DNA of 64,000 nt from Desulfovibrio sp. (GCF_009712225.1 NZ_WASP01000008.1:318529-382528), one strand, 5' to 3'. Counted from the stretch's first letter, positions 25,327 to 34,865 are shown. The notes: a model not told the origin generated them from the letters alone. Translations and numbers: made by a program.

Positions 25327-28107
25327 ATGACCACAGACCAAGACACTCCCGTGGCCGCTTCACAGCCAGCCACGGATACATCGTCGCAGGAAGTTTCCAA
25401 GCCCAAGCGCACCCCCACAACACGCAAGGCCAAAGCGGCCACCAAACCTGCTGCTGGCAAAAGTACTGCTAAATCAGCCGGTTCCGCCCCCACTCAGGAG
25501 CCGCAGGAAGCCAAAGCCACTCCGGCCCCCGCCGCTACGCCCAAAACTTCTGCCTCAAAAACTGCAACCGCCAAGGCCACAAGCCGTAGCGCGGGCAAGA
25601 CCACCAAGACTGCCGCCGCCAAAAGCAAAAAAACGGCAACCACAACCAAAGAAATTTCCACTGTCGCGGCCGAGGCCACCGGCCCGGCAAGCGCTGCTGC
25701 GGCAGACGCTGCGCCTTCTGCGACGCCCACTGCCAAAAGCACCGCCAAAACGGCAACCAGCCGTTCTACGTCGCGCGGCCCCGCCGCGCGCAAACCCAAG
25801 CGCGCGGCAGCCCACACCGGTGACCGCCCGCCGCCGTCTGTCAGCACCGCCAGCCCTGCGGCGGCCGAGGTTGCACCCAAGGCCGCCGCACCCAAGACGG
25901 CAAAAGCTCCCAAGGGCCGCTCCACTGCCGCCAAGGGCAGTGCCAAAGCCGCTGGCGCCAAGGCCAAAACCGAAGGTGTAGCCGCCAGACCCGCTGCCGA
26001 GCCTGTTGCGGCTCAGCCCTCTGAAAGCAGGGACGCTGACGACAAGAGCGCAAAGGCCGCAGGCCAGGCTGCACAACAGACCAGCAAGCCTGCCGCTGCT
26101 GCAGCCCCAGCGGATGTTGCCAAGGCCGCACCCGAAAAAATTTCTGACAAACCGGCAGACCGTACTCCCCGGCAGGATGCGACTCCTGCGGCCCCGCAGA
26201 CCGATTCTCAGGAGCCCCGCCAGCAAGCAGAGCAGACCGCAGAAACCTCTGGCGCGCCCGCAGCTGGCGATGCCCCTGCAGGTGATTCGCCCCGCCGTAA
26301 AAACCGCCGTGGCCGCCGTGGCGGACGCGGGCGCAACCGCAAAAAAGATCAGAGCGCGCAAAACACGCAGGATGGGGACACCCAGACCAGCGCCGATGCG
26401 CTGAACGGCATCGCCGCTGATGGACAGCCAGGTGCTCTGGCAGATGATCTGGACGATATTCTGGCAGACGATCTTAATGACGATGCCGACAGCCTTGATC
26501 TGGACGACGACCTGTCTGACACCGCGCGCGAATCGCGCCCCCGGCAGGCTCCCCGTCAGGGCAAGCAGCCCGGCAAGCAGGCAGAATCTGGCAAAACCGC
26601 AGACGGCAAAGCCTCCGACACCACCAAGGGCAAGGGCGAAAAGGGCACAACCGAGGCTCCCAGAGGCAAGCGCCGCATGTTCATCAGTGTGCTGCCCGGC
26701 GAGCAGGTGGAAGTGGCGCTGGCAGAAGATGGCCAGCTGCTGGAATACTATCTGGACATGCTGCACCAGCGCAAAATCAAGGGCAACATTTACAAGGGTG
26801 TCATCCACAACATCGACACCAACCTGCAGGCTGCCTTTGTGAGCTACGGCGCTGGCAAAAACGGATTTTTGCAGATCGACGAGGTGCACCCCGAATATTG
26901 GCTGGCGCACCACGAACCCTCCAAGGGCAAAAAATTTCCGCCCATCCAGAAAGTGCTGAAAGCCGGTCAGGAAGTGCTGGTGCAGGTGGTTAAAGAACCC
27001 ACAGGCAGCAAGGGCGCTTTTTTGACCACGTGGCTTTCGCTGGCTGGCCGTTTTCTTGTGCTTACGCCTGGGCAGGACCAGATTGGCGTTTCGCGCAAGG
27101 TGGACGACGACGACGAACGCGCCCGCCTGCGCGAAATGATGAACGGCATTGATCCCGGTCAGGGCCTTGGCGTTATTGTGCGCACAGTAAGCGCCGGCAC
27201 CACCAAGACCACGCTCAAGAACGACCTGCAGTACCTCAAGCGCGTATGGCGCGACATTCGCAAAAAAGCCACCGAGGTTTCCGCGCCTTCGCTCATCTAT
27301 CAGGAGCCGGGCCTTTCGGAACGCGCGGTGCGCGACTACCTGACGGAAGACGTTTGCGAAATATGGGTGGACAACGAAGACGTGGCCCAGAGCGTGCGCG
27401 AAACGGTCAACCTGCTGTTTCCCCGCCGCCGCGACCTGGTGCGTCTGCACACTGACATGCGCACCCCCATGTGGGAACGCTTCAATCTGCGCCGTCAGCT
27501 GGAGCAGATATACTCGCGCGAGGTGCTGCTGCCCTCTGGCGGCCGTCTGGTGTTTGACCAGACCGAGGCGCTCATGGCCATCGACATCAACTCGGGCAAA
27601 ATTTCCGGCAAGGGCAACTTTGAGGCCATGGCGCACAAAACCAATATGGAAGCCGCCGACGCCATTGCCCGCCACCTTAAGCTGCGTGATATCGGCGGGC
27701 AGGTGGTGATCGACTTCATCGAAATGCGCGACAAAAAGCATGTGCTTGAAGTGGAAAAAACCCTGCGCACAGCCATGAAAAACGACCGCGCGCGTCACGA
27801 TGTTTCGCGCATGAGCTCGTTTGGCCTGCTTGAGCTGGTTCGCCAGCGCACGGGTTCGTCTGCTCTCGCCATTTCGCTCGAGCCCTGCCCCGCTTGCGGC
27901 GGCACGGGCATGCGCCGCAATATTGAGTGGCAGGCCCTGCAGGCCCTGCGCGAACTGCGCCGCATGATGAGCGTTGAGCCCAAGGAAAAATGTGTATACT
28001 CCGCCAGCCCGGAACTGGCCCTGTATCTGCTGAACCACAAGCGCGACACGCTACGCGAGATAGAGCAGGATTACGGAAAATGTCTGGAAATTATGGTTCG
28101 TCCATAA
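25327..28107 (+). CDS. rng: ribonuclease E/G family endoribonuclease with long N-terminal extension
   Basis: This is the degradosome-type endoribonuclease for mRNA decay and rRNA/tRNA processing, 926 residues. The first ~450 residues are a low-complexity Ala/Lys/Pro-rich region with an Arg-rich patch (RRKNRRGRRGGRGRNRKK) near 320-340 and an acidic stretch near 370-400. The catalytic part starts at RRMFISVLPGEQVEVA: S1 domain with GNIYKGVIHNID, then the DNase I-like fold with metal-binding Asp in MAIDINSGKISG and VVIDFIEMRD, and the Zn-link CPACGG near residue 858. Start has AAAGGA six bases upstream. The E. coli enzyme has its disordered part at the C terminus, so the order is reversed here. 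Confidence 0.93.
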   Translation: MTTDQDTPVAASQPATDTSSQEVSKPKRTPTTRKAKAATKPAAGKSTAKSAGSAPTQEPQEAKATPAPAATPKTSASKTATAKATSRSAGKTTKTAAAKSKKTATTTKEISTVAAEATGPASAAAADAAPSATPTAKSTAKTATSRSTSRGPAARKPKRAAAHTGDRPPPSVSTASPAAAEVAPKAAAPKTAKAPKGRSTAAKGSAKAAGAKAKTEGVAARPAAEPVAAQPSESRDADDKSAKAAGQAAQQTSKPAAAAAPADVAKAAPEKISDKPADRTPRQDATPAAPQTDSQEPRQQAEQTAETSGAPAAGDAPAGDSPRRKNRRGRRGGRGRNRKKDQSAQNTQDGDTQTSADALNGIAADGQPGALADDLDDILADDLNDDADSLDLDDDLSDTARESRPRQAPRQGKQPGKQAESGKTADGKASDTTKGKGEKGTTEAPRGKRRMFISVLPGEQVEVALAEDGQLLEYYLDMLHQRKIKGNIYKGVIHNIDTNLQAAFVSYGAGKNGFLQIDEVHPEYWLAHHEPSKGKKFPPIQKVLKAGQEVLVQVVKEPTGSKGAFLTTWLSLAGRFLVLTPGQDQIGVSRKVDDDDERARLREMMNGIDPGQGLGVIVRTVSAGTTKTTLKNDLQYLKRVWRDIRKKATEVSAPSLIYQEPGLSERAVRDYLTEDVCEIWVDNEDVAQSVRETVNLLFPRRRDLVRLHTDMRTPMWERFNLRRQLEQIYSREVLLPSGGRLVFDQTEALMAIDINSGKISGKGNFEAMAHKTNMEAADAIARHLKLRDIGGQVVIDFIEMRDKKHVLEVEKTLRTAMKNDRARHDVSRMSSFGLLELVRQRTGSSALAISLEPCPACGGTGMRRNIEWQALQALRELRRMMSVEPKEKCVYSASPELALYLLNHKRDTLREIEQDYGKCLEIMVRP

Positions 28108-28766
28108 CGAATGAAGCACAGGCAGCCGGGGTGGAAACCCCGGCTGCTTTTTCTGCTGCCGCCGCTCCCGAAACAGGAAGCGCCCTCAGCCCTAAGCAGG
28201 GCAACAGCCTGCTGCTGCATGTTTGCTGCGGGCCGTGCGCTGTCATGCCCATAACCCGCTTGCTGGACGAGGACTTTGCCGTTACCGCCTGGTTCATGAA
28301 CCCCAATATCCAACCACTGGCAGAATACCTGCGCCGCCGCGAGGCAGCAGGCCAGTGCGCAGAGCGCCTGGGCGTGCCCATCATCTATGCCGACGAAACA
28401 TGGAATATCACCAGCTGGCTGCGTGCCGTGGCCGGGCGCGACACCCCGCCCGCCCGCTGTGCCTACTGCTGCGAAAGCCGCATTGAGGCCGCCTTTGCCT
28501 TTGCCCGCCAGCAGGGCTTTGCGTGGGTGAGCAGCAGTCTGCTGTATTCACGCTACCAGCCGCACGAGGTCATCAAAAATGCGGGCGAAACGCTTGCCGC
28601 CCAAACGGGCGCGCCGGGCTTTGCCTACCGCGATTTTCGTACAGACTGGCAGACGGGTATTGACCGTTCCAAAGCCATGGAACTCTACCGCCAGCCATAC
28701 TGCGGTTGCGTTTACAGCGAGTCAGACCGCTACCAGAAGCAGCTTTTACGGTGCATCAAGGGCTGA
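28080..28766 (+). CDS. queH: epoxyqueuosine reductase QueH (DUF208)
   Basis: The last step of queuosine tRNA modification, reducing epoxyqueuosine to queuosine. The 228-residue protein has the QueH cysteine motifs: LHVCCGPCAV near residue 43, RCAYCCESRIEAAF near 125 and YCGCVYSE near the C terminus, which bind an Fe-S cluster and a second metal. ATG at 28080 overlaps the last 28 bases of the ribonuclease gene, so translation is probably coupled. The N-terminal ~38 residues before the first motif are not part of the conserved fold. Confidence 0.92.
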   Translation: MSGNYGSSITNEAQAAGVETPAAFSAAAAPETGSALSPKQGNSLLLHVCCGPCAVMPITRLLDEDFAVTAWFMNPNIQPLAEYLRRREAAGQCAERLGVPIIYADETWNITSWLRAVAGRDTPPARCAYCCESRIEAAFAFARQQGFAWVSSSLLYSRYQPHEVIKNAGETLAAQTGAPGFAYRDFRTDWQTGIDRSKAMELYRQPYCGCVYSESDRYQKQLLRCIKG

Positions 28767-28835
28767 TGAAAATTTTTTGCAATTTTCGCTTGACCTTGCC
28801 CCTGATTTTCCGTAAACACTTCCTTGCCTGAACGA

Positions 28836-28911
28836 TCCCCGATAGCTCAATTGGCAGAGCGGGTGACTGTTAATCACTAGGTTGGCGGTTCAAGTCCGTC
28901 TCGGGGAGCCA
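28836..28911 (+). tRNA. tRNA-Asn(GTT)
   Basis: Acceptor TCCCCGA pairs with TCGGGGA, the anticodon GTT is at 28869-28871, the T loop is GGTTCAAGTCC and CCA is encoded. It lies 69 bases after queH. Confidence 0.96.
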
Positions 28912-28920
28912 AAAGAAAGT

Positions 28921-28953
28921 AAGCCTTTGCGAGAAATCGCAAAGGCTTTTTTC
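28921..28953 (+). terminator. terminator of tRNA-Asn
   Basis: AAGCCTTTGCGA pairs with TCGCAAAGGCTT across a GAAA loop and is followed by T residues, a textbook rho-independent terminator. Confidence 0.92.
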
Positions 28954-29398
28954 GTTATTGCCTTATGGAGGGGTTCTGTATTGGCAAAAAATCCAACTGC
29001 GGGCAGGTATTGATCTGATTGCAGCCCAAACCGCATTCTGCGCACTGTAATACCCACTTCCATATCCCCCGAGATCGGACGTTCCTGAATCAACACGGCC
29101 CCTTCATGACGTGTTTGAATTTCTGCCTTCAAGTTTTTTTGATTCCAGCCAGCGGTCTGCCAACCTTGCCCGGATGTGGCAGAGTCTCGTACCGCCTCAC
29201 CACGGGTGCCACACGGCACGCCTACAAAAAATAAACTATTACATATCAGTAGCTTAAAATTTATTCAGTATTTATATTTAAAAAGCGCAAATCATCGTGT
29301 AATCATTGCTCGACAGCTCAGATTTCCGCCGTGCAGCAGGGCGCAGACCGCCGCAACTACGGCCTCAAGCTGGACTCTTTTCACATAGTGGTGAAATA
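28954..29398. other. AT-rich gap after tRNA-Asn
   Basis: No convincing gene. A minus-strand frame (29219 down to 28890) runs into the tRNA and is rejected. The composition is lower in GC than the flanks, and its place directly after a tRNA could mark an old integration site, but no repeat of the tRNA 3' end is visible. The last part is the leader of the GGDEF/EAL gene. Confidence 0.35.
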
Positions 29399-32059
29399 AT
29401 GCCCGCAGTTGAGAACAGTTCAAGGCCCAGGAACGGTGTGCCCCGCCACAGCAACAGGCGCACGCTTGCCATCACATCAGCTGTACTCCTCTTTTTGCTG
29501 ACGCTTATCTGGTCGGCAACTCTTTGGGATATATCACGTTCTCAAAAAGAAGTTCAGTCTTCCGTTGAAATTACCACACGCACACTGGCGCGGGCTCTGA
29601 GCGAGCACATGATGTCCACGGTAAAACGGCTTGAACTCGCCGCCCGTGAGCTTGATGAGTCGTGGACTCCCTCTGGCGAAGAAATGATAGTGGAAGCCAC
29701 CCTCCTTAAAAAAAGCGTCGGCGATCTCGCAATGCAGATCACCATTGTCGATGCCACTGGGGCCGTAAACTATTCAACGCTACCCTTTGCTGCCGGGGTC
29801 AGCATTGCAGACCGCGAGCACTTCAAGGTGCACCTTACCCCCCCCTGGCGTGACATTTACGTGGGCAAACCTGTTTTGGGGCGAGTTTCCGGCAAATGGA
29901 CCATCCAGTTTTCAAGCCCCATTGTTCGCGACAACAAACTTGTGGGCGTCACTGTACTTTCTGTTGAACCAGACTATTTTGCCTCGTTTTTTCGCAGTCT
30001 TGGGCTGAATCCGCTCGATTCCATCGATGTGATCCGGTCAGATGGCACCCTGCTTGTACGCTCCACGGGCGACGCGCTCATCTACGGGCATGTTATCTCT
30101 GGCACATCCTACCTCAGGGAAGATTCGCCCCTCAGCGGCAACTTTCGCCGCCCTTCCCAGATAGACGGCATCGAACGAATCTTTGGCTTCTACAAGCTCA
30201 GTCACTACGGTCTGACCTTTGTGGTTGGCAGCGATGTGCAAAAAGCCTTTATACCCTACGAACAGATCCGAGCCATCACGCTGTGGGGCACATCGCTGTT
30301 ATCCATCCTGCTGGTGGCACTGGCCATTCTTGCCTACGACAGTGTTCGCCGCCGCGATGATGCCAACAGGCAGCTGGAACTTACCGGCCAGGTTTTTGAC
30401 TTTACGGGCGAGGCCATCTGCATAACAGACAACAATACTAATATTCTGGCGGTCAACGAATCCTTTTGCCGACTGACCGGCTATTCGCAGGCCGAAATTA
30501 TCGGCAACACGCCCAGAGTGCTGGCCTCTGGCCGACACGGCAAAGAATTTTATCGGCACATGTGGGATCAACTGCTCTCTACCGGCTGGTGGGAGGGCGA
30601 GATATGGAACCGCAAACAGGATGGATCACACTACCTTGAATGGCTTAACATCAAGGTTGTGCGCGACCTGCGCGGGACAATAACCAACTATATCGGCGTG
30701 TTTGCCGACATCAAAAAAATTGCCGTTACACAGCGGCGCATAGAGTTTCTGGCTACGCACGACGAGCTCACCCAACTGCCCAACCGCGCCGTGTTCTGCG
30801 ACCGCTTTCGCAATGCGCTTGATTCCTGCCCCTCAAAGGGCTGCACATTTGCTGTGCTATTTATCGACATTGACGATTTCAAAATCGTCAACGATTCCAT
30901 TGGCCACGCTGCGGGCGATAATTTGCTGAAAGAAATGGCAGTTCGGCTCACAACCGCGGCTGGGCCCAATGCGGTGCTCTCGCGTTTTGGGGGCGATGAA
31001 TTCACCCTGCTGCTTGAAGAGGCCGATGAGGCGGTTGCCGCAGCCATTGCGCAACGCATCATTGAGTCATTGCGCCAGCCCATTCAGGTCGGCGACTTTG
31101 AAATCTACAGCGGTGTGAGCATTGGTATTGCCCTGTACCCGGTGCACGGCAGCGACATAAGCACCCTGCTGCAAAATGCAGACAGCGCCATGTATCACGC
31201 CAAGGAACAGGGCAAGAATACATACAGCTTTTTTAACGATGACCTTCAGATCAAGGCGGCCATACAGCTGCAAATAGAGAGCGGCCTGCCCCGCGCAATC
31301 GCTGAAAACGAGCTGATTCTGCACTACCAGCCGCAGGTCGAGCTTGATTCTGGCCGGGTGGTAGGGCTTGAGGCGCTGGTGCGCTGGCAGCATCCCAATG
31401 ACGGGATGCTGTTTCCCGGCAAGTTTATTCCGCAGGCGGAAAAAAGCCGCCTTATCGACAGACTGGGTGAATGGGTGGCAGACAGGGCTGCCGCACAGAT
31501 AGCAGAGTGGCTCAGCGCGGGCTACAGCCTGCCCAAGGTGTCCATCAATATTTCGCCCTCGCAGTTTTTGCGGGGCGCGGCCCTGCCCATGATCGAAAGA
31601 ATTCTTGCCAAATATTCCATACCGCCGCACCTGCTGGCCATTGAGCTGACCGAAAGCGCCCTTATGTCCGACCCCAAAGAAGCCCAGCGCACCCTTGGCA
31701 AGTTCAGGGACATGGGGCTTGAAATTTCCATTGATGATTTTGGTACGGGCTTTTCTTCGCTCTCGTCGCTACGCCACTACCCCATCAACCTTCTCAAGAT
31801 TGACCAGTCTTTTGTGCGCGATCTGGAGCAGGCGCCTGACGCGTGCGCCATCACGCAGACGGTCATTGATCTGGCCCGATACCTCGGCATATCGTCCATA
31901 GCTGAGGGCATTGAAAACGAAGGGCAGTTTACGAAGATAAAGATGATGGGCTGCAATATTGGTCAGGGCTTCTTTTTTTCAAAAGCCCTTTCACCGGCAG
32001 AGCTGGAACAGAAAGGTATTATTACCATGGGCACGGCGACCATCACGCGGCCAACATAG
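29399..32059 (+). CDS. membrane c-di-GMP enzyme: Cache-PAS-GGDEF-EAL
   Basis: An 886-residue inner-membrane signalling protein. Helix 1 (about 22-43) and helix 2 (about 298-318) flank a periplasmic dCache-type sensor (VDATGAVNYST, WTIQFSSPI). A PAS domain follows (about 335-450: FTGEAICITDNN, FCRLTGYSQAEIIG). The GGDEF domain has an intact GGDEF near residue 531. The EAL domain has EAL near 658, ELTES, DDFGTGFSS, KID and EGIE, so both cyclase and phosphodiesterase activities could be active. Start at 29399 is preceded by GGTGA. A C8 tract in the sensor-domain codons (near 29838) could allow slippage. Confidence 0.93.
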   Translation: MPAVENSSRPRNGVPRHSNRRTLAITSAVLLFLLTLIWSATLWDISRSQKEVQSSVEITTRTLARALSEHMMSTVKRLELAARELDESWTPSGEEMIVEATLLKKSVGDLAMQITIVDATGAVNYSTLPFAAGVSIADREHFKVHLTPPWRDIYVGKPVLGRVSGKWTIQFSSPIVRDNKLVGVTVLSVEPDYFASFFRSLGLNPLDSIDVIRSDGTLLVRSTGDALIYGHVISGTSYLREDSPLSGNFRRPSQIDGIERIFGFYKLSHYGLTFVVGSDVQKAFIPYEQIRAITLWGTSLLSILLVALAILAYDSVRRRDDANRQLELTGQVFDFTGEAICITDNNTNILAVNESFCRLTGYSQAEIIGNTPRVLASGRHGKEFYRHMWDQLLSTGWWEGEIWNRKQDGSHYLEWLNIKVVRDLRGTITNYIGVFADIKKIAVTQRRIEFLATHDELTQLPNRAVFCDRFRNALDSCPSKGCTFAVLFIDIDDFKIVNDSIGHAAGDNLLKEMAVRLTTAAGPNAVLSRFGGDEFTLLLEEADEAVAAAIAQRIIESLRQPIQVGDFEIYSGVSIGIALYPVHGSDISTLLQNADSAMYHAKEQGKNTYSFFNDDLQIKAAIQLQIESGLPRAIAENELILHYQPQVELDSGRVVGLEALVRWQHPNDGMLFPGKFIPQAEKSRLIDRLGEWVADRAAAQIAEWLSAGYSLPKVSINISPSQFLRGAALPMIERILAKYSIPPHLLAIELTESALMSDPKEAQRTLGKFRDMGLEISIDDFGTGFSSLSSLRHYPINLLKIDQSFVRDLEQAPDACAITQTVIDLARYLGISSIAEGIENEGQFTKIKMMGCNIGQGFFFSKALSPAELEQKGIITMGTATITRPT

Positions 32060-32076
32060 CGGTTTGTCTGATTGAA

Positions 32077-33276
32077 TCAGGCAAGCGCCACAGCGTTCTT
32101 GCCCCTGGCCTTTGCGACATACAGGGCGGCATCTGCCGCGCTGAGCAGGTCAAAACGGTTTGCATTGCGCGCAGGAACCTGCACGGCAACACCAGCGCTT
32201 ACGGTCACCACGTTGCCGTGGCCCATGCCTTCGTGCTCAATGCCAACCCTTTCAAAAACCCGCCGCACCTCTTCAGCCAGAGCGGCCGCCTCTGCGCCGG
32301 TCATGCCCGGCAAAATCAGGGCAAATTCTTCACCACCATAACGGGCCGCCACATCCATGGTGCGCCGGGCGTGCTCCCGCAGCACCTGCGCCAGCGTTCG
32401 CAGGCAGGTGTCCCCCACCTGATGGCCGTACCTGTCGTTGTAGCGCTTGAAGTCGTCCACATCCAGAATCACCACGGCCATGGGCTGTTGCAAACGCAAT
32501 GCCCTGTCCCACTCGCTTTCATAAGCGAGATCGAATTTGCGGCGGTTGGCCAAGTTTGTCAGCGCATCTGTTTCAGAAATGGCCTGCAGATCCTCGTTGG
32601 CGCGGCGCAGCTCCGCCTCCATTCTGGCAAAGGTCATTGCGATGATACTGAACGACAGAATGGGCGTTATCACTGTGGCCATCAGAAACAGCAGCTTTGC
32701 CATGTCGTCCGGACCGGAGGGGGCGCAGTTTGTGGAATGCAGGGCATTGTAGGCGCGCACTGCAAATGCCGCACCCAGCAGAAGAAAGAACAGGGAAAAA
32801 ACAGATTGGGTTGCATGTCGTCTCCATTTTTTTGTTGCGTAAGGTTCTATGGCAATACGCAAAAAGAAAAATGCCATGCACGATGAAAATGTAACCACCC
32901 GCGCGCAGGTATTGAAATCCACAAACATGTAATACGCCTGCACCGCCGAAGCCACTGCAAACACAAGGTAGTTTACATACAGAAGGCAGCGCGACGATAC
33001 CTCGCCATAAGCTACAAGCCCCCGGTACAGCAGCACACCGTAAAACATCATGAGCAACGCGCCCAGATACAGGCACGGTATCGTTTCAAACGGGCGAAAA
33101 TAGTTGAGAAAAAGCCCGGCAGACCAAAAGACCTGGGCCAGGGCCATGCTGCCAAAACCAGCGTAGGTGCGCCTGAAAAGTGCGGTGTAGACAAGAACGG
33201 CAGACAGCGACAGGGAAAGAATTGTCACCATAAATGCCATGGTAAAGGCGTCAAAACCACGCAAAAATTCCGTCAT
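32077..33276 (-). CDS. membrane diguanylate cyclase
   Basis: About 399 residues. Seven or so membrane helices fill residues 10-225, like a 7TM-type sensor module. A GGDEF domain follows (about 240-399) with DALTNLANRRKFD, ILDVDDFKRYNDRYGHQVGD and the active-site variant GGEEF. An RxxD inhibitory site is not obvious. It is convergent with the Cache-PAS-GGDEF-EAL gene, 17 bases from its end. ATG 33276 is chosen over 33285 for a slightly better ribosome site; the choice is uncertain. Confidence 0.9.
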   Translation of the reverse strand: MTEFLRGFDAFTMAFMVTILSLSLSAVLVYTALFRRTYAGFGSMALAQVFWSAGLFLNYFRPFETIPCLYLGALLMMFYGVLLYRGLVAYGEVSSRCLLYVNYLVFAVASAVQAYYMFVDFNTCARVVTFSSCMAFFFLRIAIEPYATKKWRRHATQSVFSLFFLLLGAAFAVRAYNALHSTNCAPSGPDDMAKLLFLMATVITPILSFSIIAMTFARMEAELRRANEDLQAISETDALTNLANRRKFDLAYESEWDRALRLQQPMAVVILDVDDFKRYNDRYGHQVGDTCLRTLAQVLREHARRTMDVAARYGGEEFALILPGMTGAEAAALAEEVRRVFERVGIEHEGMGHGNVVTVSAGVAVQVPARNANRFDLLSAADAALYVAKARGKNAVALA

Positions 33277-33853
33277 TGGCACCATCCACCAGCGTTATAC
33301 GGCACGGGCTGTTGCTGCGAAATGCACAGTTGTTAAAAATACCATGAGGTTCTACTCCTGAAAAGCAGCCCGATCTCAGGAATAGCCCAGGTTTTGTTAT
33401 CTTTTGTAATTTATTGGCACGATTCGCCGGTTGCACTTTGAAATTACTATACTTCCGATACGCACATGCCATCCTGTGCAATCATTGGAGAATTAATTTT
33501 TTTATTAAACAGCAAACCGCGCCAGGGCTCCGCCCCGCAAAATATCGATAAATTCCATTTGGCGGCAGCGGGCATGGTTGAGCCAGAACTATCTACTAGG
33601 TTTCTGACAAAAACACTACGTTTAATGCCTGCTTACGTCATAAGAGAGAATGGCCTTATTACCCAGCATGTTAGCCTTTCCATATAGTGCAGGGGGGAAC
33701 TGCCAGCATCGTATTGAAAAATCCAGGTGCATCCTGTGCGGTTGACCAGCCCGGCTCATGACGCGTACTCAGGTGTTGGCGGGCTGTCGGTTCTGCGTGC
33801 AGCCACTCTTTTTTGCTTTTACCCTGGCCTTGGGCCAACCAGGCGAAGATTTT
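33277..33853. other. intergenic region between cyclase and exporter genes
   Basis: It is AT-rich at 33360-33500 and 33590-33680, and holds the promoters of both divergent genes. Short frames at 33466-33687 (plus) and 33671-34147 (minus) show no family features. I see no riboswitch I can name. Confidence 0.4.
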
Positions 33854-34585
33854 ATGGATATTCCTGTTCTGATGGTGGTGCTGGCATGGTTTGCCGGTGG
33901 CTTTGTTTCTGGCGCAAGCGGCATTGGCGGTGCCATGATCGCCCTGCCCGTTGCCGCCCTGTTCATCCCCATTCAGGATGTCATCGCCCTGAGCTGCATC
34001 CTCAATCTGGTTATGGACGGCATGATTACGGCACTGCACTTTCGCCATTGCAAGGTACGAGCGCTCTATCCCCTGTTTGCAGGGGCCATTCCCGGTTCCA
34101 TCATCGGACTTTTCATTCTGCAAATGGTTCCGGGTAGCATGCTGCAAGGCATTACCGGCATACTGCTGCTGATCTTTGTACTGTGGCAGCGCAAGGCCGC
34201 CTTCAGCCAGAAAGGTGGGGAATCGTGGGCCAAGGGCGGGATTGCGGGTTTTGCCTCGGGCGTGCTGGGCTCGGCCATATCTTTCGATGGCCCACCTGTG
34301 GGCGCTTATGGCCTTTATGCCGGTTGGGCCCCCAGGGTTTTTCTTGGCACACTGGGCGTATTTTTTATCATCCGCGCGTCGCTGACCTGCGTGCTGCAGG
34401 CCGGAGCGGGGCTCTATACGCCGGAAGTACTGCGCTATGCCGCATATGGCCTGCCTGCAACCATGCTGGGCACGTTGTGCGCCTTCCCTTTTGTAAAACG
34501 AATCAACCCAGAACCGTTCCGCAAGGTTTTGCAGGGTATTATTGCCGTTGCCGCCATTATGTGCATCTGGCGGGCATGGTTATAG
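33854..34585 (+). CDS. TauE/SafE-family sulfite or organosulfonate exporter
   Basis: A 243-residue inner-membrane protein of eight helices with the two family repeats, each with a glycine-rich loop: GGFVSGASGIGGAMIALP near the start and GFASGVLGSAISFDGPPV in the middle. The family exports sulfite, sulfoacetate or similar anions, which would fit a sulfate reducer; the substrate is not proven. ATG 33854 (MDIPVLMVV) is chosen as the usual family start, and the open frame reaches back to 33758. A terminator follows. Confidence 0.87.
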   Translation: MDIPVLMVVLAWFAGGFVSGASGIGGAMIALPVAALFIPIQDVIALSCILNLVMDGMITALHFRHCKVRALYPLFAGAIPGSIIGLFILQMVPGSMLQGITGILLLIFVLWQRKAAFSQKGGESWAKGGIAGFASGVLGSAISFDGPPVGAYGLYAGWAPRVFLGTLGVFFIIRASLTCVLQAGAGLYTPEVLRYAAYGLPATMLGTLCAFPFVKRINPEPFRKVLQGIIAVAAIMCIWRAWL

Positions 34586-34627
34586 CGCCCACTTCACCAC
34601 CATATTTCGGCTTTTCCGCCTCCAACC

Positions 34628-34650
34628 GCCCCCTTAATGGGGGCTTTTTT
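34628..34650 (+). terminator. terminator of the TauE/SafE gene
   Basis: GCCCCC pairs with GGGGGC across TTAAT and is followed by six T residues. Confidence 0.9.
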
Positions 34651-34701
34651 ATGCCGCCCGAACAAAACAGCCTTACACCACCCTAAAATACCAGCACATT
34701 A

Positions 34702-34796
34702 TTTTGTTCAAAACCATTGCCGCGTGAGTTGATACAATTTTGCAAGAATCGTCTCCAACACGCGGAAAATAAAACATTATTGTTTCATCAAACAAT
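34702..34796 (+). promoter_or_regulatory. cluster of dyads upstream of the sigma54 promoter
   Basis: Three inverted repeats lie 54-150 bases before the -24 box: TTTTG-TT-CAAAA (34702-34713), CCGCGTG..CACGCGG (34720-34726 with 34759-34765) and ATTGTTT-CATC-AAACAAT (34779-34796, 7 of 7). Such positions are typical for enhancer-binding activators of sigma54 promoters. Which protein binds is unknown. Confidence 0.45.
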
Positions 34797-34849
34797 CGAA
34801 CTTAAACTTTTAATTTCATAACTCTTTTAGATTAATAAATTTTTATCAT

Positions 34850-34865
34850 TGGCAACCATATTGCA
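34850..34865 (+). promoter_or_regulatory. sigma54 (RpoN) promoter of the ABC transporter locus
   Basis: TGGCAACCATATTGCA matches the -24/-12 consensus TGGCACG-N4-TTGCA at all key bases, with GG and GC at the required ten-base spacing. The start would be near 34876, about 20 bases before the ATG at 34897 and just ahead of GGAGGA (34884-34889), which gives a short leader. Confidence 0.8.

Noticed and set aside
25555..28038. 827-codon minus-strand frame opposite the RNase E/G gene
   Set aside because: It mirrors the repetitive Ala/Lys codons of the sense gene; no known domain and no ribosome site.
28890..29219. 109-codon minus-strand frame after tRNA-Asn
   Set aside because: It reads through the tRNA-Asn terminator and into the tRNA itself, so it cannot be an intact gene; a decayed remnant is possible but I recognise nothing.
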